Of a DNA stretch of 29,807 nt, positions 22,610-28,785 are shown one piece after another (position 1 is the first letter of the stretch; each line of letters opens with the position of its first letter). The DNA comes from Clostridium sp. UBA701. Lineage in GTDB: Bacteria > Bacillota > Clostridia > Clostridiales > Clostridiaceae. Under the pieces are notes generated by a model. The model ran no database searches and was not told where the DNA came from. It saw only the letters and a program-made list of their open reading frames with translations. Location of the stretch: positions 1-29,807 of the forward strand of contig DBMJ01000002.1 of NCBI GenBank assembly GCA_002298125.1. The letters are read 5' to 3'. Position numbers and translations under genes: made by a program.

Positions 22610-23257
22610 CTAATTCTGTTTGTATTTCTTTAATTCTTCATCCAAATCCAATTCATTTAAGGCATCGAACTCACTTTTAAGATCGTTGTGGGTTAAGTCC
22701 TCCAAGCCCTGAGCATAGGATTCCTTTCTTTGTATAGTTCTCTCGATATCATCAAGGTTTATCTTATTATTTTTTGTTTCTACGTTGGCAAGAATTTCGT
22801 TCACTTTCTTGCTGGCTTCTGCATTGTTATATCTTGCAGCAGCTTCATCTCTGTAGTTTCTAGTAGTAGTTATCTGCTCCTCAAGCTCTCGTAGTCCCTT
22901 TTTAATTGTTTCAGCTTTAAGCCTTGCATCCTGATGACTTTTATTTAAGCTCTCAAAGGTTTTATCAAGCTCTAATTTTCTTTGTAGAGCCTTCTTTGCC
23001 AATTCTTCATTTCCCTTACTTAATGCCAGCTTAACCTTTTCATCATACTCTTGGGCTTCTCTTTTAGCAGCTTCCATCTTACTTTCTATTTCATGAACGT
23101 TGCCTAATATTTGAGCAGAGGAAAGTTTTGCCTTATTAAGACTTTCTTCCATATCCCTTATTTTCTGATCCAGCAGCTCCACTGGGTTCTCTATGTTGTC
23201 AAGTGTATTATTTACCTTTGCCCTGAACATGTTTGAAATTCTGTTTAAAACTCCCAT
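22610..23257 (-). CDS. pspA: PspA/IM30-family protein
   Basis: A 215-aa protein, almost entirely helical and strongly coiled-coil, starting with an amphipathic segment (GVLNRISNMFRAKVNNTLDN) that binds membranes, then IENPVELLDQKIRDMEESLNKAK, the family signature. PspA forms ESCRT-III-like rods under membranes and protects them when the envelope leaks. AGGAGG lies 8 nt before the ATG. It is the second of three genes, following the secreted protein gene (23 nt gap) and followed by the Cys-rich gene. The promoter at 23855-23883 serves all three. Confidence 0.93.
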   Translation of the reverse strand: MGVLNRISNMFRAKVNNTLDNIENPVELLDQKIRDMEESLNKAKLSSAQILGNVHEIESKMEAAKREAQEYDEKVKLALSKGNEELAKKALQRKLELDKTFESLNKSHQDARLKAETIKKGLRELEEQITTTRNYRDEAAARYNNAEASKKVNEILANVETKNNKINLDDIERTIQRKESYAQGLEDLTHNDLKSEFDALNELDLDEELKKYKQN

Positions 23258-23280
23258 AATATAACCTCCTAATATTTCAT

Positions 23281-23790
23281 TTAATATTTTTTAGAATTTT
23301 TTATAATCTTTACAATAAGCACTATTACTATTATAAAGAGTATAAACTTAAAAAATGAAGAAAACAGCCAGCCTATGGGGTTAAGGCCAAAAGTAGAGTA
23401 TCTTGACCCTGAGTAGCTGCTTCTTCCAAAGGGTATAGGTATCGGAATAAAAGTTTTACTTCCAGAGGAGTTGTTGTTATAGGTTCCACTTTTTGTGCTG
23501 CTGCCTGTGCTTCCTCCATTACTCTTAGGTGTAGCAAAGCTGCCAGATTTAAAGCCTCCGGTAGAACTCTTAGGCTTTGAGGTACTGGGTATGGATTTTG
23601 GTGTAGAGAAGCTTCCACTTTTAAAGCCCTTGGAAGTTGTTTTTGGTGCAGCATATACTATGCTCTCTACCCTGTAGGATGAGGTTTTATCTCTTATAAT
23701 AAAAGAGGCAAATCCTTCGTTAATAATGTTTGAAAACAAGAAAGTAAAGGTAAGCACCAGTGTCAATAAAAAGCGTTTTTTGTTTTTAAT
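23281..23790 (-). CDS. Exported Ser/Gly/Thr-rich protein with C-terminal membrane helix, possible ATT start
   Basis: I do not recognise this gene. The product of about 169 aa starts with basic residues and a hydrophobic export segment (KNKKRFLLTLVLTFTFLFSN), has a Ser/Gly/Thr/Lys-rich middle with imperfect repeats of KSGSFSTPKS and KSGSFATPKS, and ends in a membrane helix (about 140-165) with a basic tail, so it may span the membrane twice. The only GTGs (23805, 23799) lie inside or against the ribosome site GGGGGTGA. The best-spaced codon, 8 nt on, is ATT at 23790. It leads the operon with pspA, suggesting an envelope-stress role. Confidence 0.7.
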   Translation of the reverse strand: MKNKKRFLLTLVLTFTFLFSNIINEGFASFIIRDKTSSYRVESIVYAAPKTTSKGFKSGSFSTPKSIPSTSKPKSSTGGFKSGSFATPKSNGGSTGSSTKSGTYNNNSSGSKTFIPIPIPFGRSSYSGSRYSTFGLNPIGWLFSSFFKFILFIIVIVLIVKIIKNSKKY

Positions 23791-23854
23791 TTTTTTCACC
23801 CCCACAGAAATAAACTCATCATCAATTAATCATATGAAATTAGGTGATGATATT

Positions 23855-23883
23855 ATTATATTGTAAACATTACCTTATTACAA
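23855..23883 (-). promoter_or_regulatory. Sigma-A promoter of the pspA operon
   Basis: On the minus strand TTGTAA (23883-23878) and an exact TATAAT (23860-23855) are 17 nt apart. Its first 12 bases, TTGTAATAAGGT, are identical to those of the divergent promoter at 24009. Confidence 0.8.
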
Positions 23884-23948
23884 ACTATGAATTATCTTAT
23901 AAACGGTAATAAATAACGTTTTACGCCCTAAGCCTGTGCTTATCTTTA

Positions 23949-23968
23949 AATAGCTTTCAATAGCTATT
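23949..23968. repeat. Small inverted repeat between the divergent promoters
   Basis: AATAGCT (23949-23955) and AGCTATT (23962-23968) are perfect inverted 7-mers with a 6-nt spacer, midway in the pspA/DUF1836 intergenic region. It could be a regulator site; no T-tract suggests a terminator. Confidence 0.4.
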
Positions 23969-23976
23969 AATTGCAT

Positions 23977-24004
23977 TTTTTTATAAATATTTATTTATAA
24001 AAAA
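23977..24004. repeat. 28-bp near-perfect palindrome upstream of the DUF1836 promoter
   Basis: TTTTTTATAAATA (23977-23989) and TATTTATAAAAAA (23992-24004) are perfect inverted 13-mers around TT. It ends 4 bp before the -35 hexamer at 24009, where UP elements or activator sites lie. The sequence is made of A and T only, so chance and DNA-bending effects must be considered. Confidence 0.55.
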
Positions 24005-24008
24005 TAAC

Positions 24009-24037
24009 TTGTAATAAGGTTAAAAAAAACTTATAAT
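24009..24037 (+). promoter_or_regulatory. Sigma-A promoter of the DUF1836 gene
   Basis: TTGTAA (24009-24014) and an exact TATAAT (24032-24037) are 17 nt apart. It begins with the same TTGTAATAAGGT as the divergent pspA promoter. Confidence 0.8.
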
Positions 24038-24125
24038 GAGTATATGGAACATTAACATATAATTATGCCTATAATTTACAGTATCCTTTAATACTTATCT
24101 TATACAATAAAGGGAGGTGAAGCAA

Positions 24126-24722
24126 GTGGAAAAGAAGAAGGACTTTAAAATTGATTACATCAAAGAAGTGGCAGAGGAAGTTTCTCAAAGCAATTTAGTA
24201 ACCTATGAGGATCTACCCAGATACGATCTTTTTCTCTCTCAGGTTATAGATTATTTAAATGATAAGTTTGAGGGTGAAAATTATACTAATAATATAGTTC
24301 AAAACTATATTAAAAGTGAGATAATTACAAAGCCTGAGGATGGCAAAAAGAGAGGATATACAAAGCTTCATCTAGCACAATTATCCCTTCTTAGTTATAT
24401 GAGGCCTATTCTTACAGCAGAAGAGATAAAAAAAGTATTTAGGCTGGCCTTTAATGAAATCAATGATAGAAGCGATGATATAATAAGCTGGGAGCAAGCC
24501 TATGAGGTGTTTTCTGAAATCCTAGTGGATAGCTATGACGAGTCTGTATATCTTAATTCCATCAGTGAAGAGAAGCTAAGTCAGTTTATGGATCAATTTC
24601 ACTTAAAAAAGGGTGAGGAAGAGAGAATTCTTGTTTTCTTGGTGGTTATGACCCTTATTGCCCAGGCCAGTGCAATAAAGAAATTAGCTAAAAGACTAGT
24701 GGACGAATATGATACAAATTAG
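24126..24722 (+). CDS. DUF1836 family protein, probable helix-turn-helix regulator
   Basis: A 198-aa soluble protein of the DUF1836 type, an uncharacterised Firmicutes group. The signature region reads VTYEDLPRYDLFLSQVIDYL, followed by NIVQNYIKSEIITKPEDGKKRGYTKLHLAQLS, which looks like a MerR-like winged helix (N-Y-I-K and the K-R-G-Y-T turn). The C-terminal half is helical. The frame opens at GTG 24117, but GGGAGG (24112-24117) overlaps it and points to GTG 24126, 8 nt away. It faces the pspA operon with a shared promoter motif, so it may regulate that operon or itself (inference). A terminator follows it. Confidence 0.82.
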   Translation: MEKKKDFKIDYIKEVAEEVSQSNLVTYEDLPRYDLFLSQVIDYLNDKFEGENYTNNIVQNYIKSEIITKPEDGKKRGYTKLHLAQLSLLSYMRPILTAEEIKKVFRLAFNEINDRSDDIISWEQAYEVFSEILVDSYDESVYLNSISEEKLSQFMDQFHLKKGEEERILVFLVVMTLIAQASAIKKLAKRLVDEYDTN

Positions 24723-24730
24723 AGATTATA

Positions 24731-24763
24731 GAGAAGCTTTTTTGGAGGCTTCTCATTTTTTTA
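24731..24763 (+). terminator. Terminator of the DUF1836 gene
   Basis: GAGAAGC (24731-24737) pairs with GCTTCTC (24748-24754), then ATTTTTTTA. Confidence 0.87.
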
Positions 24764-24815
24764 TGTAAAGAAAAATGTGCAGGAATTTGCATATTTACCC
24801 TTTGAGGTGATAGAT

Positions 24816-24965
24816 ATGGAGACCATTGTAAATCTCATGAGCAATGTAGGTTTCCCTATTGCTGTTTCAGTTTACCTGTTGGTAAGGGTGGAAAGCAAGC
24901 TGGAAAACCTCACTGTAAGCATTAACAATTTGTCTTCTGTGATAAACAGCATGAGAGATAAGTAG
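24816..24965 (+). CDS. YvrJ-family small membrane protein
   Basis: A 49-aa protein with one membrane helix (about 4-24, NLMSNVGFPIAVSVYLLVRVE) and a short cytoplasmic or external helix (25-49). The motif VGFPIAVSVYLL is that of the YvrJ family of tiny Firmicutes membrane proteins, whose function is unknown. The frame is open further up to 24777, but GAGGTGAT lies just before the ATG at 24816, which gives the usual family size. It is flanked by terminators on both sides; no promoter was identified in the 50 nt upstream. Confidence 0.8.
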   Translation: METIVNLMSNVGFPIAVSVYLLVRVESKLENLTVSINNLSSVINSMRDK

Positions 24966-24978
24966 GCGAGCATAACAA

Positions 24979-25014
24979 AAAATCAGCACTGGAGCAATAT
25001 CAGTGCTGATTTTT
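24979..25014. terminator. Bidirectional terminator of yvrJ and the HesB-like gene
   Basis: AAAATCAGCACTG (24979-24991) and CAGTGCTGATTTT (25001-25013) form a perfect 13-bp stem with a 9-nt loop and T-tracts on both sides. It lies 13 nt after yvrJ and 3 nt after the end of the convergent HesB-like gene. Confidence 0.93.
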
Positions 25015-25016
25015 AT

Positions 25017-25313
25017 TTAGTTACAACTTCTGCTTACTTGGTTTGTCACAACCTCATAACTAGATCCAAAGAAGGTGTTTCTCTTTACAACCTTTGCATT
25101 TTCAAATAGAAAGGCCAACTCCCTCTCTGTTATGAATTTAATACCGTCTACTTCTATAGATTCATCTTCAGCTCCTTGTTCATCCAGAACAATTCCAAAA
25201 GTTGGACCTCCTCAGCCAAAACCTTTTATCATTAATCTAACGGCATTTTTATTTTGTTTTTCTAGGTCTTTTTTCAGGGAATCCTGTGTAGTGCTATCTA
25301 GTATAATATTCAT
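25017..25313 (-). CDS. HesB-like selenoprotein (IscA-fold) with in-frame TGA as selenocysteine
   Basis: A gene of 98 codons that ordinary translation splits in two. It reads from ATG 25313, with GGAGG 8 nt upstream, through an in-frame TGA at 25214-25212 (codon 34) to TAA at 25017. The reading on both sides of the TGA is continuous HesB/IscA-like protein: VRLMIKGFG, then U, then GGPTFGIVLDE. A U-GG-P-FG motif at this position is that of the known HesB-like selenoprotein family, where others have Cys. A hairpin fitting a bacterial SECIS follows the TGA. The role is unknown; a redox or sulfur/iron carrier is likely by fold. A consensus promoter stands upstream and a terminator follows. Without selenium decoding it would look like a pseudogene. 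Confidence 0.88.
25182..25214 (-). promoter_or_regulatory. Putative bSECIS element following the UGA
   Basis: After the UGA (25214-25212), bases 25207-25201 (GTCCAAC) can pair with 25190-25182 (GTTCTGGAT) with a two-base bulge, leaving an apical loop TTTTGGAATT with GG about 16 nt from the UGA. This matches the general bacterial SECIS layout (short stem, G in the loop, 16-37 nt downstream). Folding was done by eye. Confidence 0.55.
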
Positions 25314-25327
25314 CAGCTTACCTCCTT

Positions 25328-25341
25328 ACCCCCTAGGGGTA
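25328..25341. promoter_or_regulatory. GC-rich palindrome in the HesB-like gene's leader
   Basis: CCCCTAGGGG (25330-25339) is a perfect palindrome, flanked by TAC and TA, in a very AT-rich leader, between the promoter -10 and the ribosome site. The shape, two short G/C tracts around TA flanked by TA, resembles operators of CsoR-family (Cu, persulfide) repressors. Placement suggests a roadblock or start-site repressor. Not proven. Confidence 0.45.
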
Positions 25342-25353
25342 TATTATAATAAT

Positions 25354-25382
25354 ATTATATGCTCCTTCTTAGTTTGTGTCAA
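25354..25382 (-). promoter_or_regulatory. Consensus sigma-A promoter of the HesB-like gene
   Basis: Exact TTGACA (25382-25377) and exact TATAAT (25359-25354) with a 17-nt spacer on the minus strand. This is the strongest promoter in the right half of the window. Confidence 0.9.
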
Positions 25383-25415
25383 TTTATAAAGTTTAAATAT
25401 TTTTTAAACAAAGAG

Positions 25416-26027
25416 CTATTTTTTTTCTATGGAATTTGAGGGAATTATTAGTTTTACCTTTTCTTCAATGTATTTGCCCTCTTCCTTTTTTGTGTATATA
25501 TTTGCATAGATGTCATTTACAGCATCAAATACAATATTCTTTTTTGGTATGGCTCTTAATTCATAATAGGATATCTTTTGATACCTTGGCTTTTCAGCCT
25601 TCTTGGTGGTAGAAAGCTCTGTCATATCAAAGCCGCTTGACTTAAGGCTTGGATTCTTTACTGTACCCAGGTTAAATACGTAAGTTGTAAGCTCTTTGTT
25701 AGTTACTTGATTAACATAGATGTTTGGTGATTTATTTGAAATAGGAGAGAGCTCTTTATTTTCTGTAATCAGTTCAACCCTACAAGGAGCTTTGGGAGAA
25801 AAGGTCCATATTAAAAATGGAAGGAGAAAGACTATAATGATAATGACTATGCTGCAGATCATCAAGTCTAAAACGGTGTAGACCATGAGGAAGTCTACAA
25901 GCTTTTTATCTCCTAATTTTTTTCTCCTAGCAATGAGCCTCTTTTGTTGTATTAGTATAGAGATTACTAGTATTATAAAGGCGATGCCAAAGGCCATGTA
26001 TAAAAAATATATCATCTTAATTTGCAT
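25416..26027 (-). CDS. Two-TM membrane protein of unknown function
   Basis: I do not recognise this gene. From ATG 26027 the 203-aa product has a membrane helix at about 5-26 (MIYFLYMAFGIAFIILVISIL), a basic cytoplasmic loop (QQKRLIARRKKLGDKK), a second long helix (about 50-75, VLDLMICSIVIIIIVFLLPFL), and a soluble C-terminal domain (about 80-203) rich in beta strands and lysine. The frame is open to 26195, but the region above 26070 reads like non-coding AT-rich DNA. The start is uncertain: the only strong ribosome site (GGGGGGG, 26073-26079) serves an out-of-frame ATG at 26070; ATG 26027 has only GGTA. A weak AT-rich hairpin at 25391-25409 may end the transcript. Confidence 0.6.
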   Translation of the reverse strand: MQIKMIYFLYMAFGIAFIILVISILIQQKRLIARRKKLGDKKLVDFLMVYTVLDLMICSIVIIIIVFLLPFLIWTFSPKAPCRVELITENKELSPISNKSPNIYVNQVTNKELTTYVFNLGTVKNPSLKSSGFDMTELSTTKKAEKPRYQKISYYELRAIPKKNIVFDAVNDIYANIYTKKEEGKYIEEKVKLIIPSNSIEKK

Positions 26028-26112
26028 TACCGTGTATTGAGCTATTATAAAGCTAATAACAGCAAGGCATTTCCCCCCCTTTTTTATAAGTTCTTTAGTA
26101 GTTATAGTAATA

Positions 26113-26121
26113 ATTATAGCA
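26113..26121 (-). promoter_or_regulatory. Extended -10 promoter of the two-TM membrane gene
   Basis: On the minus strand TGC-TATAAT (26121-26113) is an extended -10 with an exact hexamer. A clear -35 is missing. The leader from it contains the G7 ribosome-site-like run and the five-codon ORF at 26070-26053. Confidence 0.5.
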
Positions 26122-26374
26122 TAGGGCAAGCCGCAGTGAGATAAAATATGAAATTGGGAAGAATAATAATGAAACAAGAAAAAATTATTATGCAAGTTTT
26201 ATATATATTTATTCAAAAAACACATTATATGTATGTATTTGAGGAAATATACAAAATATAGGTGGTTTTATAACTAGTATTTTAAACCAATGAAAATGTA
26301 AACCTTTACCCTGCTGTTTTTGTGTGTTCTGATTTTTCTGTATAATTATCCAGAGTGATTTGGAGGCATACTAA

Positions 26375-26416
26375 ATGAAGAAGTTGACATTGCATTATAG
26401 GGATAGTACTATGTAA
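26375..26416 (+). CDS. Possible 13-codon leader ORF before arcC
   Basis: TTGGAGG followed 8 nt later by ATG opens a 13-codon frame (MKKLTLHYRDSTM, then TAA). The ribosome site is as good as that of real genes here, but the TTGACA of the arc promoter lies inside it, so it would only be translated from an upstream start such as the TATAAT at 26341. It may be chance. Confidence 0.3.
   Translation: MKKLTLHYRDSTM
26384..26412 (+). promoter_or_regulatory. Probable sigma-A promoter of arcCAB
   Basis: Exact TTGACA (26384-26389) and TACTAT (26407-26412, four of six) with a 17-nt spacer, about 50 nt before the arcC start. Confidence 0.6.
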
Positions 26417-26468
26417 GTGCATAAATAGATAAATTTATATTTAATTTCAAATGATGGAGGATGAGTAT

Positions 26469-27413
26469 ATGAAAATTGTATTGGCATTAGGCGGAAATGC
26501 TTTACAGTCCAATCCTAAGGACAAATCTGCAGAAGGACAGCTTAATACCTGTAAAGAAACTGCAAAATCTATAGTTGACCTGATAGAAAAAGGACATACA
26601 GTATCCATAGTTCATGGAAATGGACCTCAAGTAGGTCAAATTCTAAGCTCTGTAGAAGCAGGTTATAAGCAAGATAGCTCCAATGTACTTTTCCCTTTTG
26701 ATGTTTGTGGAGCTTTCTCACAGGGATACATAGGTTATCATCTGCAAAATGCTATAGGTGAAGAATTAAAGAGGAGAAATATAAACAAATCAGTGGGTAC
26801 CGTAGTTACTCAGGTAGTTGTAGACAAAAATGATGGTGGCTTTCAAAACCCAACTAAGCCTATAGGTTCCTTCTACAGCAAGGAGGAAGCAGATGTACTA
26901 GCAGTTGAAAAGGGCTATATAATGAAGGAGGATGCGGGAAGAGGATATAGAAGAGTAGTTGCATCTCCAAAACCAATTGATGTGATAGAGAAAGAAATGA
27001 TAAAGGAATTAGTGGAAAATGGTAAGGTTGTTATCTCCTGTGGAGGCGGTGGTATACCTGTAATTAGAGAAGGCCAGGAGGTTAAAGGTGTCCCTGCAGT
27101 TATAGACAAGGATTTTGCAGCAGAGAAGCTGGCAGAAATACTTGATGCAGATGCACTTTTAATATTAACAGCTGTAGATAGAGTATGCATAAACTACAAC
27201 AAGCCAGATCAAAAAGAGCTGGCAGTTATGAAGCTTGACGAGGTAGATAGATATATACAAGAAAAGCAGTTTGCGCCGGGAAGCATGCTTCCAAAGGTGG
27301 AGGCTTGTAAGAAATTCGTTCAATTTAATAATGACAAAATTGCCATAATTGCTTCTTTATCGAGAGCAGTAGAGGCATTGGAGGGTACCTCCGGAACAAA
27401 GATAGTTTATTAA
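26469..27413 (+). CDS. arcC: Carbamate kinase
   Basis: A 314-aa amino-acid kinase family enzyme that transfers phosphate from carbamoyl phosphate to ADP, the ATP-yielding last step of the arginine deiminase pathway. Seen are VLALGGNALQ at the start, SIVHGNGPQVGQ, the Gly-rich VISCGGGGIPV and KDFAAEKLAE, all carbamate kinase signatures; GxMxPK appears as GSMLPK near the C-terminus. The length is normal. GGAGG lies 6 nt before the ATG at 26469, preferred over ATGs at 26451/26454. It leads arcC-arcA-arcB, an order unlike the more usual arcABC; arcD (the arginine/ornithine antiporter) is not seen before the window ends. Confidence 0.95.
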   Translation: MKIVLALGGNALQSNPKDKSAEGQLNTCKETAKSIVDLIEKGHTVSIVHGNGPQVGQILSSVEAGYKQDSSNVLFPFDVCGAFSQGYIGYHLQNAIGEELKRRNINKSVGTVVTQVVVDKNDGGFQNPTKPIGSFYSKEEADVLAVEKGYIMKEDAGRGYRRVVASPKPIDVIEKEMIKELVENGKVVISCGGGGIPVIREGQEVKGVPAVIDKDFAAEKLAEILDADALLILTAVDRVCINYNKPDQKELAVMKLDEVDRYIQEKQFAPGSMLPKVEACKKFVQFNNDKIAIIASLSRAVEALEGTSGTKIVY

Positions 27414-27493
27414 AAGCTTTGTCTGCATGCCCGTGCATCACACCAATGGTATTACAGAGGGAGCGTATTATAGGATGGTGATGAGGAGAAATG

Positions 27494-28702
27494 ATGGAGA
27501 GTCATAGAAGAATTAACGTGTATTCTGAAATTGGTGCATTAAAGACCGTACTGCTTCACAGACCTGGTGAAGAAATTGAAAACCTTATTCCTGAATATCT
27601 TGGAAGACTGCTCTTTGACGATATACCTTATTTAAAGGTAGCTCGTGAAGAACATGATAACTTTGCAAGAGTCTTGAAAGAGCATGGAGCAGAGGTACTC
27701 TACCTAGAGGATTTGGCTGCAAAAGCTATTGAAGAGAACAGCGTGAAAGAGGCCTTCTTGGAAGAGGTTATCCTTGAGGGTGGAATAACTGATGCTGAGA
27801 CTACAGGAGTATTAAAACAGTATTTTAATTCTATGGATAATAAATCCATGGTGGATAAGATTATGGCAGGAATTCGAAAGAAGGAAATAGGCATAAAGGA
27901 GAGCTATGATGGGTATCCTTTCATATTAGATCCTATGCCAAATCTTTATTTTACAAGAGACCCTTTTGCTTGCATAGGCAGAGGAATAACCTTGAATTCC
28001 ATGAGAAATATTACCAGAAGAAGAGAAACTATTTTTGCAAAATATATTTTTGCCCATCACCCAGAGTTTATGAACCAGGATATACCACTATGGTATAATC
28101 GTGGAGAGCATTTTTGCGTTGAAGGTGGAGATGAGCTGGTATTGTCAAAGGACGTTATAGCAATAGGAAACAGTGAAAGAACCGATAAAGAAGCTGTAAT
28201 AAAAATTGCTCGCAATCTCTTTGAAGCAGGAGAAAACTTTAAGACGGTATTACTCTTTGATATTCCAAAGGTAAGGGCCTTTATGCACCTTGATACAGTG
28301 TTTACCATGATTGATCATGATAAATTCACTGTTCACCCGGGTATTGAGGGAACCTTAAAGGTAATTGCCATTTCCTATGATGCTGTAAAGAAGGAACTGA
28401 TTATGAAGGAAGAAGAAGGCAGTCTAGAGAAAATTCTATCCACTCACCTTGGTGTAGATGTACAGCTTATTCGCTGTGGTGGAGGAGACAAGATAATATC
28501 TGGCAGAGAACAATGGAATGATGGATCAAATACCCTTGCTATTTCTCCTGGAAAGGTGGTAACCTATGAAAGAAATCATGTTACCAATGAGCTGCTAGAC
28601 AAGAACAATGTAAAGGTACTTAGCATTCCTTCCTCAGAGTTAAGCAGAGGAAGAGGAGGTCCAAGGTGTATGTCCATGCCTCTTAGCAGGGAAGCCTTGT
28701 AG
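27494..28702 (+). CDS. arcA: Arginine deiminase
   Basis: A 402-aa guanidino-group-modifying enzyme that hydrolyses arginine to citrulline and ammonia. The N-terminal VYSEIGALKTVLLHRPG is the family start; further motifs are YFTRDPFACIG, the catalytic His in FMHLDTVFTMID, Glu/Asp in EGGDELVLS, and the nucleophile Cys392 in RGGPRCMSMP near the C-terminus. All are intact. Two adjacent ATGs exist (27491, 27494); GAGGAG favours the second by spacing. It lies 80 nt after arcC without a terminator between, so the two are cotranscribed. Confidence 0.96.
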   Translation: MESHRRINVYSEIGALKTVLLHRPGEEIENLIPEYLGRLLFDDIPYLKVAREEHDNFARVLKEHGAEVLYLEDLAAKAIEENSVKEAFLEEVILEGGITDAETTGVLKQYFNSMDNKSMVDKIMAGIRKKEIGIKESYDGYPFILDPMPNLYFTRDPFACIGRGITLNSMRNITRRRETIFAKYIFAHHPEFMNQDIPLWYNRGEHFCVEGGDELVLSKDVIAIGNSERTDKEAVIKIARNLFEAGENFKTVLLFDIPKVRAFMHLDTVFTMIDHDKFTVHPGIEGTLKVIAISYDAVKKELIMKEEEGSLEKILSTHLGVDVQLIRCGGGDKIISGREQWNDGSNTLAISPGKVVTYERNHVTNELLDKNNVKVLSIPSSELSRGRGGPRCMSMPLSREAL

Positions 28703-28785
28703 TAAAGTACCCTTAATAATGGAGCTTACAAGTCAATGAACTTGAAGTATAAAACAAAATAACATGAAGTGTGGAGGTAATGTAA

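Larger units (their letters stand above)
26122..26468. other. Gene-poor AT-rich region upstream of the arc operon
   Basis: Apart from the promoter and short ORF listed separately, I see a TATAAT at 26341-26346 without a good -35 and no structured RNA. No exact ArgR/AhrC operator was found, though TATTTATTCAAAA (26206-26218) resembles half of one. Confidence 0.4.

Noticed and set aside
25212..25214. TGA in the HesB-like gene as a nonsense mutation (pseudogene)
   Set aside because: Frame, motif and codon use continue without decay, the residue is the known Sec position and a hairpin follows, so decoding is the better explanation, though it needs the Sec genes elsewhere.
25075..25389. Open frame of 104 codons on the plus strand
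   Set aside because: It is the shadow of the HesB-like selenoprotein gene and its promoter, without a ribosome site.
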